This document shows positions 1 through 6,873 of a stretch of 15,910 nt of DNA, in pieces (position 1 is the first letter of the stretch; every line of letters begins with the position of its first letter). Under the pieces are notes generated by a model. The model worked only from the letters and a program-made list of their open reading frames with translations. It searched no databases and was not told the origin of the DNA. This DNA comes from Chitinispirillaceae bacterium (GTDB taxonomy: Bacteria > Fibrobacterota > Chitinivibrionia > Chitinivibrionales > Chitinispirillaceae), in assembly GCA_016932075.1 (NCBI GenBank), contig JAFGDP010000129.1, positions 1-15,910 on the forward strand, read 5' to 3'. The translations under genes were made by a program, and so were the position numbers.

Positions 1-52
1 AACATTGGGTTATTTGAGCCCTTTTGAGTTCGAAAAAGCCGCCAAAGTGTAG
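1..52 (+). CDS. IS3-family transposase (OrfB-type), C-terminal end only
   Basis: The plus frame with codons starting at position 2 reads TLGYLSPFEFEKAAKV and stops at TAG (50-52). The 'LGYLSP-x-EFEK' ending is typical of the extreme C-terminus of IS3-family OrfB (DDE integrase-type) transposases, just after the catalytic core. Only 16 codons lie in the window, so neither the catalytic residues nor the intactness of the element can be judged. A terminal-repeat-like sequence follows 10 bp after the stop, as expected for an IS right end. The family call rests on a short motif plus that context. Confidence 0.7.
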   Translation, partial: TLGYLSPFEFEKAAKV

Positions 53-61
53 CTTAACTCG

Positions 62-86
62 TGTCCACTTTTTCGCATCTAGATCA
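62..86 (+). repeat. Putative IS right terminal inverted repeat
   Basis: TGTCCACTTTTTCG begins at 62 and the segment ends with GATCA at 86. The mate repeat at the other end of the element is not in the window, so the exact repeat length is inferred from the family pattern. Confidence 0.5.
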
Positions 87-128
87 CTCGGCGGATAAAT
101 TCCGGCCAGACGCACTGTGCCGGATCAT

Positions 129-521
129 TCAGCCCGTGAAACGTTCCCATGTGTATACATCGTTGATCGACAAGGAGGTAATGGATCCGGTCAGGCGGTA
201 ACTTATCTTTCCGGGAAATACGACAAAGAGGTGCGTGAGCCCGAGGTCGGACACGGCGGTCTGCATCGATCTGGTTGTCCGCGGTGCATCGGTTAATGTA
301 CATTCAAATCCGATCCAGCCCTTTGACGTAACGGTAAAGACGTCAAGCTCAGCCCCCGAATATGTTGCCCAGAAATACCGGTTACGGTCGCCGAATATGC
401 CGGCCATCTGCTCGATGACAAAACCCTCCCACGACGCGCCCGATTTCCCGTGCGCGATAAGCGATTCCCCGGTTTCCAAGTTCTGCATGGCGTGAAACAG
501 CCCGCATTTGATAACGATTTT
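129..521 (-). pseudogene. DUF4143 (AAA-ATPase-associated) protein, C-terminal remnant
   Basis: Read on the minus strand, this segment encodes the C-terminal DUF4143 region of the ATPase-plus-DUF4143 family. It starts KIVIKCGLFHA (family pattern roughly K-x-Y-I-x-D-x-G-L) and continues with GASWEGFVIEQ, YFWATYSGAELDVF and DAPRTTRSM. It ends with a normal TGA at 129-131. The whole N-terminal AAA+ ATPase half (Walker A and B) and the winged-helix region are missing. In-frame homology begins immediately after a stop at 522-524, only about 30 bp from the uvrA stop. The first ATG is at 488, so a 119-residue product could be made but would be only a domain fragment. In the nuclease-like fold, the usual E-x-K is E-C-T here. 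A gene broken by deletion is the most likely reading; the neighbouring IS end fits that. Confidence 0.75.
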
Positions 522-553
522 TCAAGGTACATTTTTAAGGGGAGCGTTTCAGG

Positions 554-3397
554 TTAGCCTTGAATTACCTGCAGATACGGCTTGAGGTATTTCCCGGTCG
601 CCGATTCCCCGTTCCTCACCACTTCCTCGGGCGTGCCGGTCGCGATTACCCGTCCGCCCGCATTGCCGCCTTCAGGACCGAGATCGATGATGTAATCCGC
701 GCACTTGATCACTTCGAGATTGTGTTCGATGATGATCACCGAATTTCCCCGGTCCACCAGTTCGTGGAGCACCTGCAACAGCATCAGGATATCTTCGAAG
801 TGGAGGCCGGTGGTGGGCTCGTCGAGGATGTATACGGTGCGTCCGGTTGCCCGCTTGGCAAGCTCGGCCGCGAGCTTGATCCGCTGCGCCTCGCCGCCCG
901 AGAGGGTCGTTGCCGGCTGTCCCAGATGAATGTATCCGAGGCCCACCTGTGACAGCAGGGCGAGCTTGGCTTTAATGGCAGGCATGGCGTCAAAAAACCG
1001 CAGACCCTCGTCCACGGTCATATCAAGCACGTCAGCGATGTGTTTACCCTTGAACAGGATTTCGAGGGTTTCGCGGTTGTATCGTTTCCCCTTGCAGGCC
1101 TCGCACTGCACATACACGTCGGGCAGAAAATGCATCTCGATACGCAGGACGCCGTCGCCTTCGCAGGTTTCGCATCGCCCGCCCTTGACATTAAAACTGA
1201 ACCTGCCGGGCTGATACCCCCGGATTTTCGATTCCGGCAGCATGGCGAACAGGTCGCGTATCGCTTCAAACGTTTTTGTGTAGGTCGCCGGATTTGAGCG
1301 CGGCGTCCGGCCAATGGGCGACTGATCGATATCGATGACCTTGTCGATGTTTTTCAGGCCGGTAATGGACGAGTAGGGAAGGCCGGTGATCCGTGATTTG
1401 TAAAGGGCGCGCGCCAGCGCCGGGTAGAGCGTATGGTTCACGAGGGTGCTTTTGCCGGAACCGGAAAGGCCGGTCACGCACACCAGCATGCCGAGCGGAA
1501 TCGCAACATCGATGTTTTTAAGGTTGTGGCCCGAAGCCCTCTTGATCACGAGGGCTTCCCCGGTGCCGGGTCGCCGTGCTTTGGGACGCGGAATTGATCG
1601 CCTGCCGCTGAGGTACGCGCCGGTGAGCGAGGAGGAATGCTTCGCCACATCGGCCGGCGTGCCTTCGGCAACGATCTTGCCGCCGTGAATGCCTGCGCCG
1701 GGTCCGATATCGATCAGGTGGTCGGCGGACAGCATGGTGTCTCGGTCGTGCTCGATCACCACCAGGGTGTTGCCGAGATCGCGCAGCGCGAACAGCGTGG
1801 CGAGCAGTTTTTCGTTGTCGCTCGGGTGCAGCCCGATAGAGGGTTCGTCGAGAATGTAGATCACGCCGGTAAGCCGCGATCCGATCTGTGTTGCCAGCCG
1901 TATGCGCTGGGACTCGCCTCCGGAAAGCGTGGCCGCGGCGCGGTCGAGCGTCAGGTAGGAGAGGCCGACGTTCATGAGAAAATCGAGACGCTGACGCACC
2001 TCCTTGAGGATCGGCGCTGCGATCTGCCTCTGCCGTTCGCCCAGGCCGAGCGCGTGAAGAAAGCTCTTGGCCGAGTCGATGGCCATCGAGGAGAGGTCGG
2101 CGATATTTTTACCGCCGACAAGGACGGCCAGGCTCTCTTTCTTAAGACGTGCGCCGCCGCAGTCAGGGCACTTTTTCTGGGTCATGAATCCCTCAATCCA
2201 GCGCCGTATCTCTTCGGACTGCGTTTCACGGTAGCGCCGCAGCAGGCTCGGAATCACCCCCTCGAATTCGCGGAGAAACTCGCCGTGGCCCTCGCGGGTC
2301 CGGGCTTCCCAGCGCATTCGTATGCGCTCTTTCCCGGAACCGTACAAAAGGATCTTTTTCTGCTTGTCGGAAAGGCGGCGATAGGCAGCGTCGACAGGAA
2401 TCGCGAAATGGCGGCAGACCGACAGCAGGATCTGGTGGTTCCAGCTCCCCAAGGTCGTCGCGGCGTTCCAGGGCACGATGGCGCCCCGGGCAAGCGACAG
2501 CTCCTGATCGGGGACAACGAGCTCAGGATCGAGCTCGAGAAGGTAGCCAAGGCCGTGGCACGCTTCACAGGCGCCGAACGGATTGTTAAAGGAAAACATG
2601 CGCGGCGACAGGTCGTTGATGCTGATGTGGCATCGGGGGCAGGAGAGCCGTTCGGAAAAGAGAAGAGGTTTTCCTTCGGTGCGGTCGATGAGCACGGTAC
2701 CGTCCGTGCTCATTTTAAGCGCCGTTTCAATGGATTCGGTGAGTCGCGATTTGGCAGCGCTTCCTGCGACCAGCCGGTCCACCACGACTTCAACGGAGTG
2801 TTTTCTTTTTTTATCAAGTAGAATCTCTTCCTCGAGCGAGTAAACAGTGCCATCGAGCCGCACACGCACGTACCCGTCTTTGAGCAGCTTCTCAAACAGG
2901 TCCCGGTATTCGCCCTTGCGACCCGATACGACAGGCGCTAGGATCTGGTACCGGGTACCCGCAGGGAGGGAGGCCACCTGGTCCGCAATCTCCTGCACGG
3001 TCTGGTTGGAGATGATCCGCCCGCATTTCCAGCAGGTGGGAGTACCGGTTCGGGCGTACAGCAGGCGGAGATAGTCGTGGATTTCGGTTATGGTTCCCAC
3101 GGTGGAACGGGGATTGTGGCTTGAGGTCTTCTGCTCTATGGAAATTGCCGGGGACAGTCCTTCAATGGCCTCCACGTCCGGTTTTTCCATGAGACCGAGG
3201 AACTGCCGTGCATACGCGGACAGCGACTCCACAAAGCGGCGCTGGGCTTCCGAATAGAGGGTATCAAAGGCAAGGGACGATTTGCCGGACCCGGAAAGAC
3301 CCGTGATGACCGTGAGTCGTCCGCGCGGGATAGTCACGTTGATGTTCTTGAGATTATGCTCCCGCGCCCCTTTTATAAGGATATGCTGGTTCTGCAT
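554..3397 (-). CDS. uvrA: UvrA, excinuclease ABC subunit A
   Basis: UvrA is the damage-sensing ATPase of nucleotide excision repair; it loads UvrB at DNA lesions in the cytoplasm. From the ATG at 3397 the protein is 947 residues, close to the usual length of about 940. It has two ABC modules: Walker A GLSGSGKS near residue 33 and again as GLSGSGKST in the second half. Signature/Walker B pairs are [12 protein letters not shown] with [10 protein letters not shown], and [12 protein letters not shown] with [10 protein letters not shown]. Zinc-binding cysteine pairs are present (CPRC/CEAC, CPDC, and CETC/CEAC around the C-terminal zinc finger). A TTG at 3430 could add 11 residues, but family proteins begin near [18 protein letters not shown], so the ATG is preferred. 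No strong Shine-Dalgarno site is visible. The gene starts 42 bp after the upstream receiver gene stops, so it may be the last gene of that operon. Confidence 0.97.
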   Translation of the reverse strand: MQNQHILIKGAREHNLKNINVTIPRGRLTVITGLSGSGKSSLAFDTLYSEAQRRFVESLSAYARQFLGLMEKPDVEAIEGLSPAISIEQKTSSHNPRSTVGTITEIHDYLRLLYARTGTPTCWKCGRIISNQTVQEIADQVASLPAGTRYQILAPVVSGRKGEYRDLFEKLLKDGYVRVRLDGTVYSLEEEILLDKKRKHSVEVVVDRLVAGSAAKSRLTESIETALKMSTDGTVLIDRTEGKPLLFSERLSCPRCHISINDLSPRMFSFNNPFGACEACHGLGYLLELDPELVVPDQELSLARGAIVPWNAATTLGSWNHQILLSVCRHFAIPVDAAYRRLSDKQKKILLYGSGKERIRMRWEARTREGHGEFLREFEGVIPSLLRRYRETQSEEIRRWIEGFMTQKKCPDCGGARLKKESLAVLVGGKNIADLSSMAIDSAKSFLHALGLGERQRQIAAPILKEVRQRLDFLMNVGLSYLTLDRAAATLSGGESQRIRLATQIGSRLTGVIYILDEPSIGLHPSDNEKLLATLFALRDLGNTLVVIEHDRDTMLSADHLIDIGPGAGIHGGKIVAEGTPADVAKHSSSLTGAYLSGRRSIPRPKARRPGTGEALVIKRASGHNLKNIDVAIPLGMLVCVTGLSGSGKSTLVNHTLYPALARALYKSRITGLPYSSITGLKNIDKVIDIDQSPIGRTPRSNPATYTKTFEAIRDLFAMLPESKIRGYQPGRFSFNVKGGRCETCEGDGVLRIEMHFLPDVYVQCEACKGKRYNRETLEILFKGKHIADVLDMTVDEGLRFFDAMPAIKAKLALLSQVGLGYIHLGQPATTLSGGEAQRIKLAAELAKRATGRTVYILDEPTTGLHFEDILMLLQVLHELVDRGNSVIIIEHNLEVIKCADYIIDLGPEGGNAGGRVIATGTPEEVVRNGESATGKYLKPYLQVIQG

Positions 3398-3439
3398 AGA
3401 ACAGAAAAAATAGCAGATGCCCCGGGACAAAACCCGTTG

Positions 3440-3868
3440 TCAGCCGGCTTTATTTTCGGAGGCGATGATCTCTCTGTTGTACTCCTGCCATGCTTTCAGG
3501 ACGGCATCCGCGACTTTTTCCCGGTTAAATGGCTTGAAAAGGCAGGGATAGCGGATCGACTTGTTGATTTTTATCAGGGTGTGCTGGGGATTGTAGCCGA
3601 AACCGGTCATGAGCACCAGCCGGGAGGTAATGAATTTTTTCTTGATGAAGGAGACAAATTCATACCCGTCCATGTCCGGCATGGCGATATCGGTCAGAAT
3701 CAGGAAGAAGCTGCTTTTTTCGAGTTCGCTCAGGGCGAGAGCTGCCGACGCGGCGGTGGTCACTTCCCACCCCAGCGATTCCAGATACATGGTCAGAAAA
3801 TCAAGAACGTCTGCTTCATCGTCAACTACCAGGATGCGATGATTTTTTTCTTTTTCTGATGAGCTCAT
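3440..3868 (-). CDS. Stand-alone response-regulator receiver protein (second of pair)
   Basis: A 142-residue single-domain CheY-like receiver with no output domain. Visible motifs are the acidic pair D16-D17 after beta1 (RILVVDDE), the phospho-acceptor D60 (LTDIAMPDMDG), the switch residue T88 (LMTG) and K112 (LFKPF). All core residues are intact, so phosphorylation on D60 is expected. The ATG at 3868 lies inside the preceding receiver gene (47-bp overlap in another frame). A later start would cut off beta1, so the overlap appears genuine and suggests translational coupling. The short charged tail after alpha5 has no recognisable domain. With no DNA-binding or enzymatic output, it probably acts by protein contact or as a phosphorelay intermediate. 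Its kinase is not encoded in the window. Confidence 0.9.
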   Translation of the reverse strand: MSSSEKEKNHRILVVDDEADVLDFLTMYLESLGWEVTTAASAALALSELEKSSFFLILTDIAMPDMDGYEFVSFIKKKFITSRLVLMTGFGYNPQHTLIKINKSIRYPCLFKPFNREKVADAVLKAWQEYNREIIASENKAG

Positions 3869-4223
3869 AAGTCTTGTCGATAAGTTCCTGTTTACCGAAG
3901 GGTTTCGTAATATACGCGTCGGCGTTCATGATGCGTCCAACCATCTGGTCGACCTGTTGTGATTTCGCGGTGAGGATTGCAATCGGCACTTCGGCAAGCG
4001 CGTCGTCCTGCCGTATTTTCTTGAAGACGGCCCACCCATCCATCTTTGGCATGAGCAGATCGAGCAGGATGACATCCGGAACGCTCGCTTTTGCCTTGTC
4101 ATAGGCGACTTCAGGATCGAGTACCGACTCGACCTTGAAATTTTCGGTCTCGAGTACGAGTTTCACCAGGTCGGCGATATCTTTATCATCTTCGATAACA
4201 AGGACTTTTATCCGGTCTTCCAT
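3822..4223 (-). CDS. Stand-alone response-regulator receiver protein (first of pair)
   Basis: A 133-residue CheY-like receiver. Numbering from the ATG at 4223, it has the acidic residues in VIEDDKD, acceptor D55 (LLDLLMPKMDG), T85 (ILTAK) and K107 (ITKPF), so the phosphotransfer site is complete. It ends in a basic stretch (RKRKKSSH) with no output domain. A GTG six bases upstream (4229) is in frame, but the GAGGAG ribosome-binding site at 4231-4236 sits 7 nt before the ATG at 4223 and only 1 nt before the GTG. The ATG is therefore chosen. The site also overlaps the stop of the upstream membrane-protein gene, consistent with coupled translation. The two receivers differ clearly in sequence, so this is not a recent duplication. 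Confidence 0.92.
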   Translation of the reverse strand: MEDRIKVLVIEDDKDIADLVKLVLETENFKVESVLDPEVAYDKAKASVPDVILLDLLMPKMDGWAVFKKIRQDDALAEVPIAILTAKSQQVDQMVGRIMNADAYITKPFGKQELIDKTYELIRKRKKSSHPGS

Positions 4224-4230
4224 ATACACA

Positions 4231-4236
4231 CTCCTC
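4231..4236 (-). promoter_or_regulatory. Ribosome-binding site of the first receiver gene
   Basis: The minus strand reads GAGGAG, 7 nt before the ATG at 4223. It overlaps by one base the TAG stop (4236-4238) of the upstream membrane-protein gene. Its spacing rules out the GTG at 4229 as the start. Confidence 0.8.
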
Positions 4237-4532
4237 TATACTCCGAAGAATTCGGAAAAGAGCCAGTTCCAGTACCTGAGGCAGACGCAAAAAGCCAGTA
4301 TCCCCGCGACGAGACGCGTGGCGAGAGTAATCAGTTGTGGTACCTGCAGCGAAAGGACGGTGGCGGCGATTTCGAGTCCGCAGGAGATAAAAACCAGGAC
4401 AATAGCGCCATAGAGCATGAGGTACCACGGAGGCGTTTTCATGGCATCGCCCAGCCGTTTGCTCAGGTAGGCAAGGACATACATGATCAGCGCAACCGAC
4501 AGATCGAAGAGCATGACGGTTGGTTCCACCAT
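4236..4532 (-). CDS. Small three-helix membrane protein (second of pair), unknown function
   Basis: Family not recognised. The 98-residue product is strongly hydrophobic with three likely transmembrane helices at about residues 5-24, 36-60 and 66-92. They are linked by a short basic loop (SKRLGDAMK) and a second short loop. It has no signal peptidase site, no heme ligands in an obvious pattern and no catalytic motif. The start lies 4 bp after the stop of the similarly sized membrane-protein gene before it, and its own stop touches the ribosome-binding site of the receiver gene after it. Size, topology and order suggest that the two membrane proteins form one complex that couples the KaiC-like ATPase to the receivers. 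That role is inferred from position only. Confidence 0.8.
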   Translation of the reverse strand: MVEPTVMLFDLSVALIMYVLAYLSKRLGDAMKTPPWYLMLYGAIVLVFISCGLEIAATVLSLQVPQLITLATRLVAGILAFCVCLRYWNWLFSEFFGV

Positions 4533-4536
4533 ACGG

Positions 4537-4851
4537 CTATTTGCGCACCTTTCTCATCAGAAAAAACAGGCTGAGGCCGCTGAACATCGACGTTATCAAG
4601 GCCCCGCCCAGCGCGATCCGCGTCGCGGTCATGAGCAGAACCGAACCGTTGCGGGCCGCGAGCAGCATGGCAAGGAACAGGATGCAGAGAACCAACGAAG
4701 CAAGAAAACCCCATCGTGGCGAGGGCCTCTGGAAGTTTTTCCGGTAGAACAGGGAGATCAGGACGGCAATGATATTCAGCGCCATGAAGCACGCCACGTA
4801 ACCGGCGAACAGGAGAAACTCAAGCGGGGTTGACGAAAATATGCCCATCAT
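4537..4851 (-). CDS. Small three-helix membrane protein (first of pair), unknown function
   Basis: Family not recognised. The 104-residue product has three predicted membrane helices at about residues 10-35, 46-66 and 72-98. A basic loop (YRKNFQRPSPRW) follows the first, and the tail is basic (MRKVRK); both are likely cytoplasmic. Its start codon overlaps the KaiC-like stop by 4 bp (4848-4851). A second ATG follows immediately at 4848, so the exact start may be either one. The overlap implies translation coupled to the ATPase gene. It resembles its downstream neighbour in size and helix number but not obviously in sequence. Confidence 0.82.
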   Translation of the reverse strand: MMGIFSSTPLEFLLFAGYVACFMALNIIAVLISLFYRKNFQRPSPRWGFLASLVLCILFLAMLLAARNGSVLLMTATRIALGGALITSMFSGLSLFFLMRKVRK

Positions 4852-5618
4852 TTTTTTCCGAACGCGTTGACGAACGCATCCTGTGGCGTCGAGTGCGTGA
4901 TGCCGCTCATGATGCCCTCGCGCCCGCTGAACTTCTGTTCGACCTCAACGCCGCGGTTTGTGATCTTTATTTTTCTGATGTCTTTCTGGTGATCGCTGCC
5001 GCGCATCTTAAGCATGCAGATCGCCTTTTCGATGGCGCTGTCGATTTCAACATACCGGAGGATCATATACGAATCGACGATGAAGGGGATCTTGCTCGAT
5101 GCTTCGGTGGCCGGACCGAGCAGGCTGTCATTTTCGCGCAGCAGAATGCTCGTGACGTTTTCCCGCTTGAGCGCGTTGATAAACTTGCGCTCGATTTCCC
5201 TGAGTTCATGGGGGTCGATAGCGAGCGATTCAAAGTGCGTGATGCTGTCGACCGCCACGCGCTTGACGCCGGCCTCTTCGATGAGGCTCACAAACTGTCC
5301 GTCAATCTTGCTGAGCTCATCGACCGCCGTCTGCGGATCGGAAAACACGATTTTGAGCATCCCTTCGGATTCAAGACGCTTGAAATCCCATCCGAACTGC
5401 ATGGCGTCGTGATAGTACTGCTGCGGGAATTCCTCGAAGGTGATGATAAGCCCCGGCTCTTTATACATGACAATGCCGTTGTAAATGAACTGCATGGCAA
5501 GCGTGGTTTTCCCGGTTCCCGGGGCGCCTTCCAGCAGGTTCGCAGAACCGGTGAGGAGGCCTCCCGAAATCATTTTGTCGAAGGCTTTGATGCCGAAGGG
5601 AGTGCGTGGTTCGCTCAT
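4848..5618 (-). CDS. Single-domain KaiC-like RecA-superfamily ATPase
   Basis: A 256-residue cytoplasmic ATPase with one KaiC-type RecA domain (clock KaiC has two). Seen: Walker A GAPGTGKTT at 31-39, catalytic glutamates E62-E63 in ITFEEF, Walker B aspartate D124 (VAVDSITHF), and the KaiC signature LKMRGSDH at 203-210 followed by IRKIKITNRG. Aligned by eye to the segment ending in YVE, the positions of the KaiC CII phosphosites Ser-Thr are Pro178-Phe179, so clock-type autophosphorylation is not expected. The start at 5618 is chosen because AAAGGA (5626-5631) lies 7 nt upstream and MSEPRTPFGIKAFDKMISGG matches the family N-terminus; a start at 5720 would run deep into argF. No kaiA or kaiB is nearby. 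Such proteins often act as signalling ATPases; the target here is unknown. Confidence 0.93.
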   Translation of the reverse strand: MSEPRTPFGIKAFDKMISGGLLTGSANLLEGAPGTGKTTLAMQFIYNGIVMYKEPGLIITFEEFPQQYYHDAMQFGWDFKRLESEGMLKIVFSDPQTAVDELSKIDGQFVSLIEEAGVKRVAVDSITHFESLAIDPHELREIERKFINALKRENVTSILLRENDSLLGPATEASSKIPFIVDSYMILRYVEIDSAIEKAICMLKMRGSDHQKDIRKIKITNRGVEVEQKFSGREGIMSGITHSTPQDAFVNAFGKK

Positions 5619-5625
5619 GAATGGG

Positions 5626-5631
5626 TCCTTT
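5626..5631 (-). promoter_or_regulatory. Ribosome-binding site of the KaiC-like gene
   Basis: The minus strand reads AAAGGA, 7 nt before the ATG at 5618, in the 16-bp gap after the argF stop. It settles the start codon against the longer in-frame extension into argF. Confidence 0.82.
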
Positions 5632-5634
5632 ACA

Positions 5635-6558
5635 TCATGAAAAAAGGTGGACGATAGCTGCTTTCTGGACATGCAGCCTGTTTTCCGCTTCGTCAAAAGC
5701 GATCGACCGCGGAGAGTCAAGCACCTCGCTGGTTATTTCTTCGCCCCGGTGCGCTGGCAGGCAATGGGAAACGAGAACCTCGGCCGGCGCATGAGACAGC
5801 AGTGCCGCATTGACTTGGAACGCCGCGAAATCCTTTTTACGCCGCTCCTGCTCGTGTTCCTGCCCCATGCTTGTCCATACGTCCGTATAGACGGCTGCCG
5901 CGCCATCGACTGCGGCAAATGGATCGTTGGATACCGAAACGGCACAGCCGTTTTCCCGGGCGAGGTCGCCGGTTTTCGCTAACAGGGCCGGTTTCGGCTC
6001 ATACCCCTTGGGACAGGCCACGGTAAAGTCGTATCCCAGTTTGGCGCAGATCATCATGATCGAATTGCAGACATTATTGCTGTCGCCGACAAACACCACT
6101 TTTATTTTCTGGCCGGACGGATGATGCTCTTCAACGGTCATGGCGAATGCAAGCGCCTGACAGGGATGATACGTGTCGGTCAGGGCGTTGATGACCGGGA
6201 TCGAACTGTATTTCGCAAGCTGTACGACCGTGTCGTGACTGAAGGTCCTCGCGACAATGAGATGCACCCACCGGTGAAGGTTCCTTGCCACATCCTCGAC
6301 GCTTTCCCGTTTGCCGAGTCCTACCATATCGGAGGTCAAGGTGAGCGCATGTCCGCCCAGTTCGTGCAGGGCGGTTTCAAACGTGATCCTGGTTCTCAGG
6401 GACGGTTTCTCAAAAATGAGCACGCCGGTTTTGTTGGCGAATATACCGGATTCATTTGACAGGCGGTTTTTCTTGAATTCATGCGCCAGCGCAAGCATGC
6501 TCCGTATTTCATCGGAACTGAATTCGGCCAGTGAAAGTATGTCTTTTGGTTTTTTCAT
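5635..6558 (-). CDS. argF: Ornithine carbamoyltransferase
   Basis: This enzyme transfers the carbamoyl group of carbamoyl phosphate to ornithine to make citrulline in arginine biosynthesis; it is cytoplasmic and usually trimeric. From the ATG at 6558 it is 307 residues, normal for the family. Seen: carbamoyl-phosphate loop FEKPSLRTR (SLRTR 53-57), HPCQ at 131-134, the GDSNNVCNS region near 158-166, ornithine-side motif DVWTSMGQE at 226-234, and HCLPAHRG at 265-272. The last two favour an ornithine rather than an N-acetyl- or N-succinylornithine enzyme. The loop has Leu where Thr is more usual. Upstream in-frame starts (ATG 6597, TTG 6615) lack better ribosome sites and would extend past the usual MKK-x-(D)-LLSL start. 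No other arg gene is present; it is first in a cluster with signalling genes. Confidence 0.94.
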   Translation of the reverse strand: MKKPKDILSLAEFSSDEIRSMLALAHEFKKNRLSNESGIFANKTGVLIFEKPSLRTRITFETALHELGGHALTLTSDMVGLGKRESVEDVARNLHRWVHLIVARTFSHDTVVQLAKYSSIPVINALTDTYHPCQALAFAMTVEEHHPSGQKIKVVFVGDSNNVCNSIMMICAKLGYDFTVACPKGYEPKPALLAKTGDLARENGCAVSVSNDPFAAVDGAAAVYTDVWTSMGQEHEQERRKKDFAAFQVNAALLSHAPAEVLVSHCLPAHRGEEITSEVLDSPRSIAFDEAENRLHVQKAAIVHLFS

Positions 6559-6608
6559 ACCACGCAATCGTTGCGCCAGAGAAATCAATTTTACCATTTC
6601 GGCGCCAG

Positions 6609-6646
6609 AAAACAAAAATAATAGTTACCGCGATTGCGCAGGTAAC
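6609..6646 (-). terminator. Terminator-like hairpin in the argF leader (possible attenuator)
   Basis: On the minus strand GTTACC (6646-6641) pairs with GGTAAC (6629-6624). Inside that, after a single T bulge, GCG pairs with CGC around a CAAT tetraloop. This gives a nine-base-pair stem, followed at once by the T-rich tail TATTATTTTTGTT. It lies about 50 nt before the argF ATG and after the predicted promoter, so it could end transcription early or be read through under control. The stem has only moderate GC content and the T tract is interrupted, so it may instead be an mRNA-stabilising hairpin or an operator. Confidence 0.5.
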
Positions 6647-6674
6647 AAAATCAACGGCTATGGCGTCCCCGGCA

Positions 6675-6686
6675 GTATCCGGATAC
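6675..6686. repeat. Perfect 12-bp palindrome in the argF leader / spoVG upstream region
   Basis: GTATCCGGATAC is a perfect palindrome between the predicted argF transcription start and the leader hairpin. It could be an operator for a dimeric regulator. It does not resemble an ARG box. Confidence 0.4.
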
Positions 6687-6724
6687 CGAGCGACAAGGTT
6701 TCCTGTCTGTCGTTTGTTTTTTAA

Positions 6725-6753
6725 TTGGCAAAGTATAGCGCGGCACCTATTTT
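6725..6753 (+). promoter_or_regulatory. Possible upstream spoVG promoter overlapping the divergent argF promoter
   Basis: The plus strand reads TTGGCA (6725-6730), a 17-bp spacer, then TATTTT (6748-6753). It occupies nearly the same DNA as the minus-strand argF promoter, so the two would compete for polymerase. The -10 match is only moderate. Confidence 0.35.
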
Positions 6754-6760
6754 ATTCCAA
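6732..6760 (-). promoter_or_regulatory. Predicted sigma70-type promoter of the argF-kaiC-like-uvrA cluster
   Basis: The minus strand reads TTGGAA (6760-6755), a 17-bp spacer, then TATACT (6737-6732). This is close to the TTGACA/TATAAT consensus with ideal spacing. Transcription would begin near 6725, giving an argF leader of about 165 nt that contains the palindrome and the hairpin. Confidence 0.6.
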
Positions 6761-6860
6761 TATGGTAAGAATATGCCGGCCTGTTTGTTCGACGTCCAGT
6801 GAGTGGCGGGGGAAGAGGTATGCCATGCACAACGCTGTCTGCGCTTGCAGAGATGTCAAG

Positions 6861-6866
6861 TATAAT
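6861..6866 (+). promoter_or_regulatory. Possible proximal spoVG -10 box
   Basis: A perfect TATAAT lies 20 bp before the GTG start, but no good -35 is found 15-18 bp upstream. A transcript from here would have a leader of only about 14 nt, just enough for the ribosome site. Confidence 0.28.
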
Positions 6867-6873
6867 TACTGCC

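Larger units (their letters stand above)
1..86 (+). mobile_element. Right end of an IS3-family insertion sequence
   Basis: The transposase stop at 50-52 is followed by TGTCCACTTTTTCG (62-75) and then GATCA (82-86). IS3-family right ends commonly carry TGTCCACTTTTTCG and finish in CA, so the outer boundary is placed at about 86. The left end and the flanking target duplication lie outside the window. The element sits directly downstream of a truncated DUF4143 gene, which suggests a rearrangement-prone spot next to uvrA. Confidence 0.62.

Noticed and set aside
1637..2821. 394-codon open frame on the plus strand
   Set aside because: It is fully antisense to uvrA, whose ATPase and zinc motifs are beyond doubt. 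The translation has no recognisable family and reflects the GC-rich codon bias of uvrA.
3843..3849. Slippery A7 heptamer in the receiver overlap as a programmed -1 frameshift fusing the two receivers
   Set aside because: The heptamer is in the right phase of the upstream gene, but a -1 shift does not lead into the downstream receiver's frame (a +1 shift would be needed), and no stimulatory structure was seen.
4848..5618. KaiABC circadian clock locus
   Set aside because: The protein has only one KaiC domain without the phosphosites, and no kaiA or kaiB lies in the window.
4830..5657. 275-codon open frame on the plus strand
   Set aside because: It mirrors the KaiC-like gene, which has all family motifs and a good ribosome site. 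The antisense product has no recognisable feature.
6658..6696. 13-codon (TTG to TAG) leader peptide before argF on the minus strand
   Set aside because: It has only one arginine codon, a weak ribosome site and a TTG start, so it does not support classical arginine-codon attenuation.
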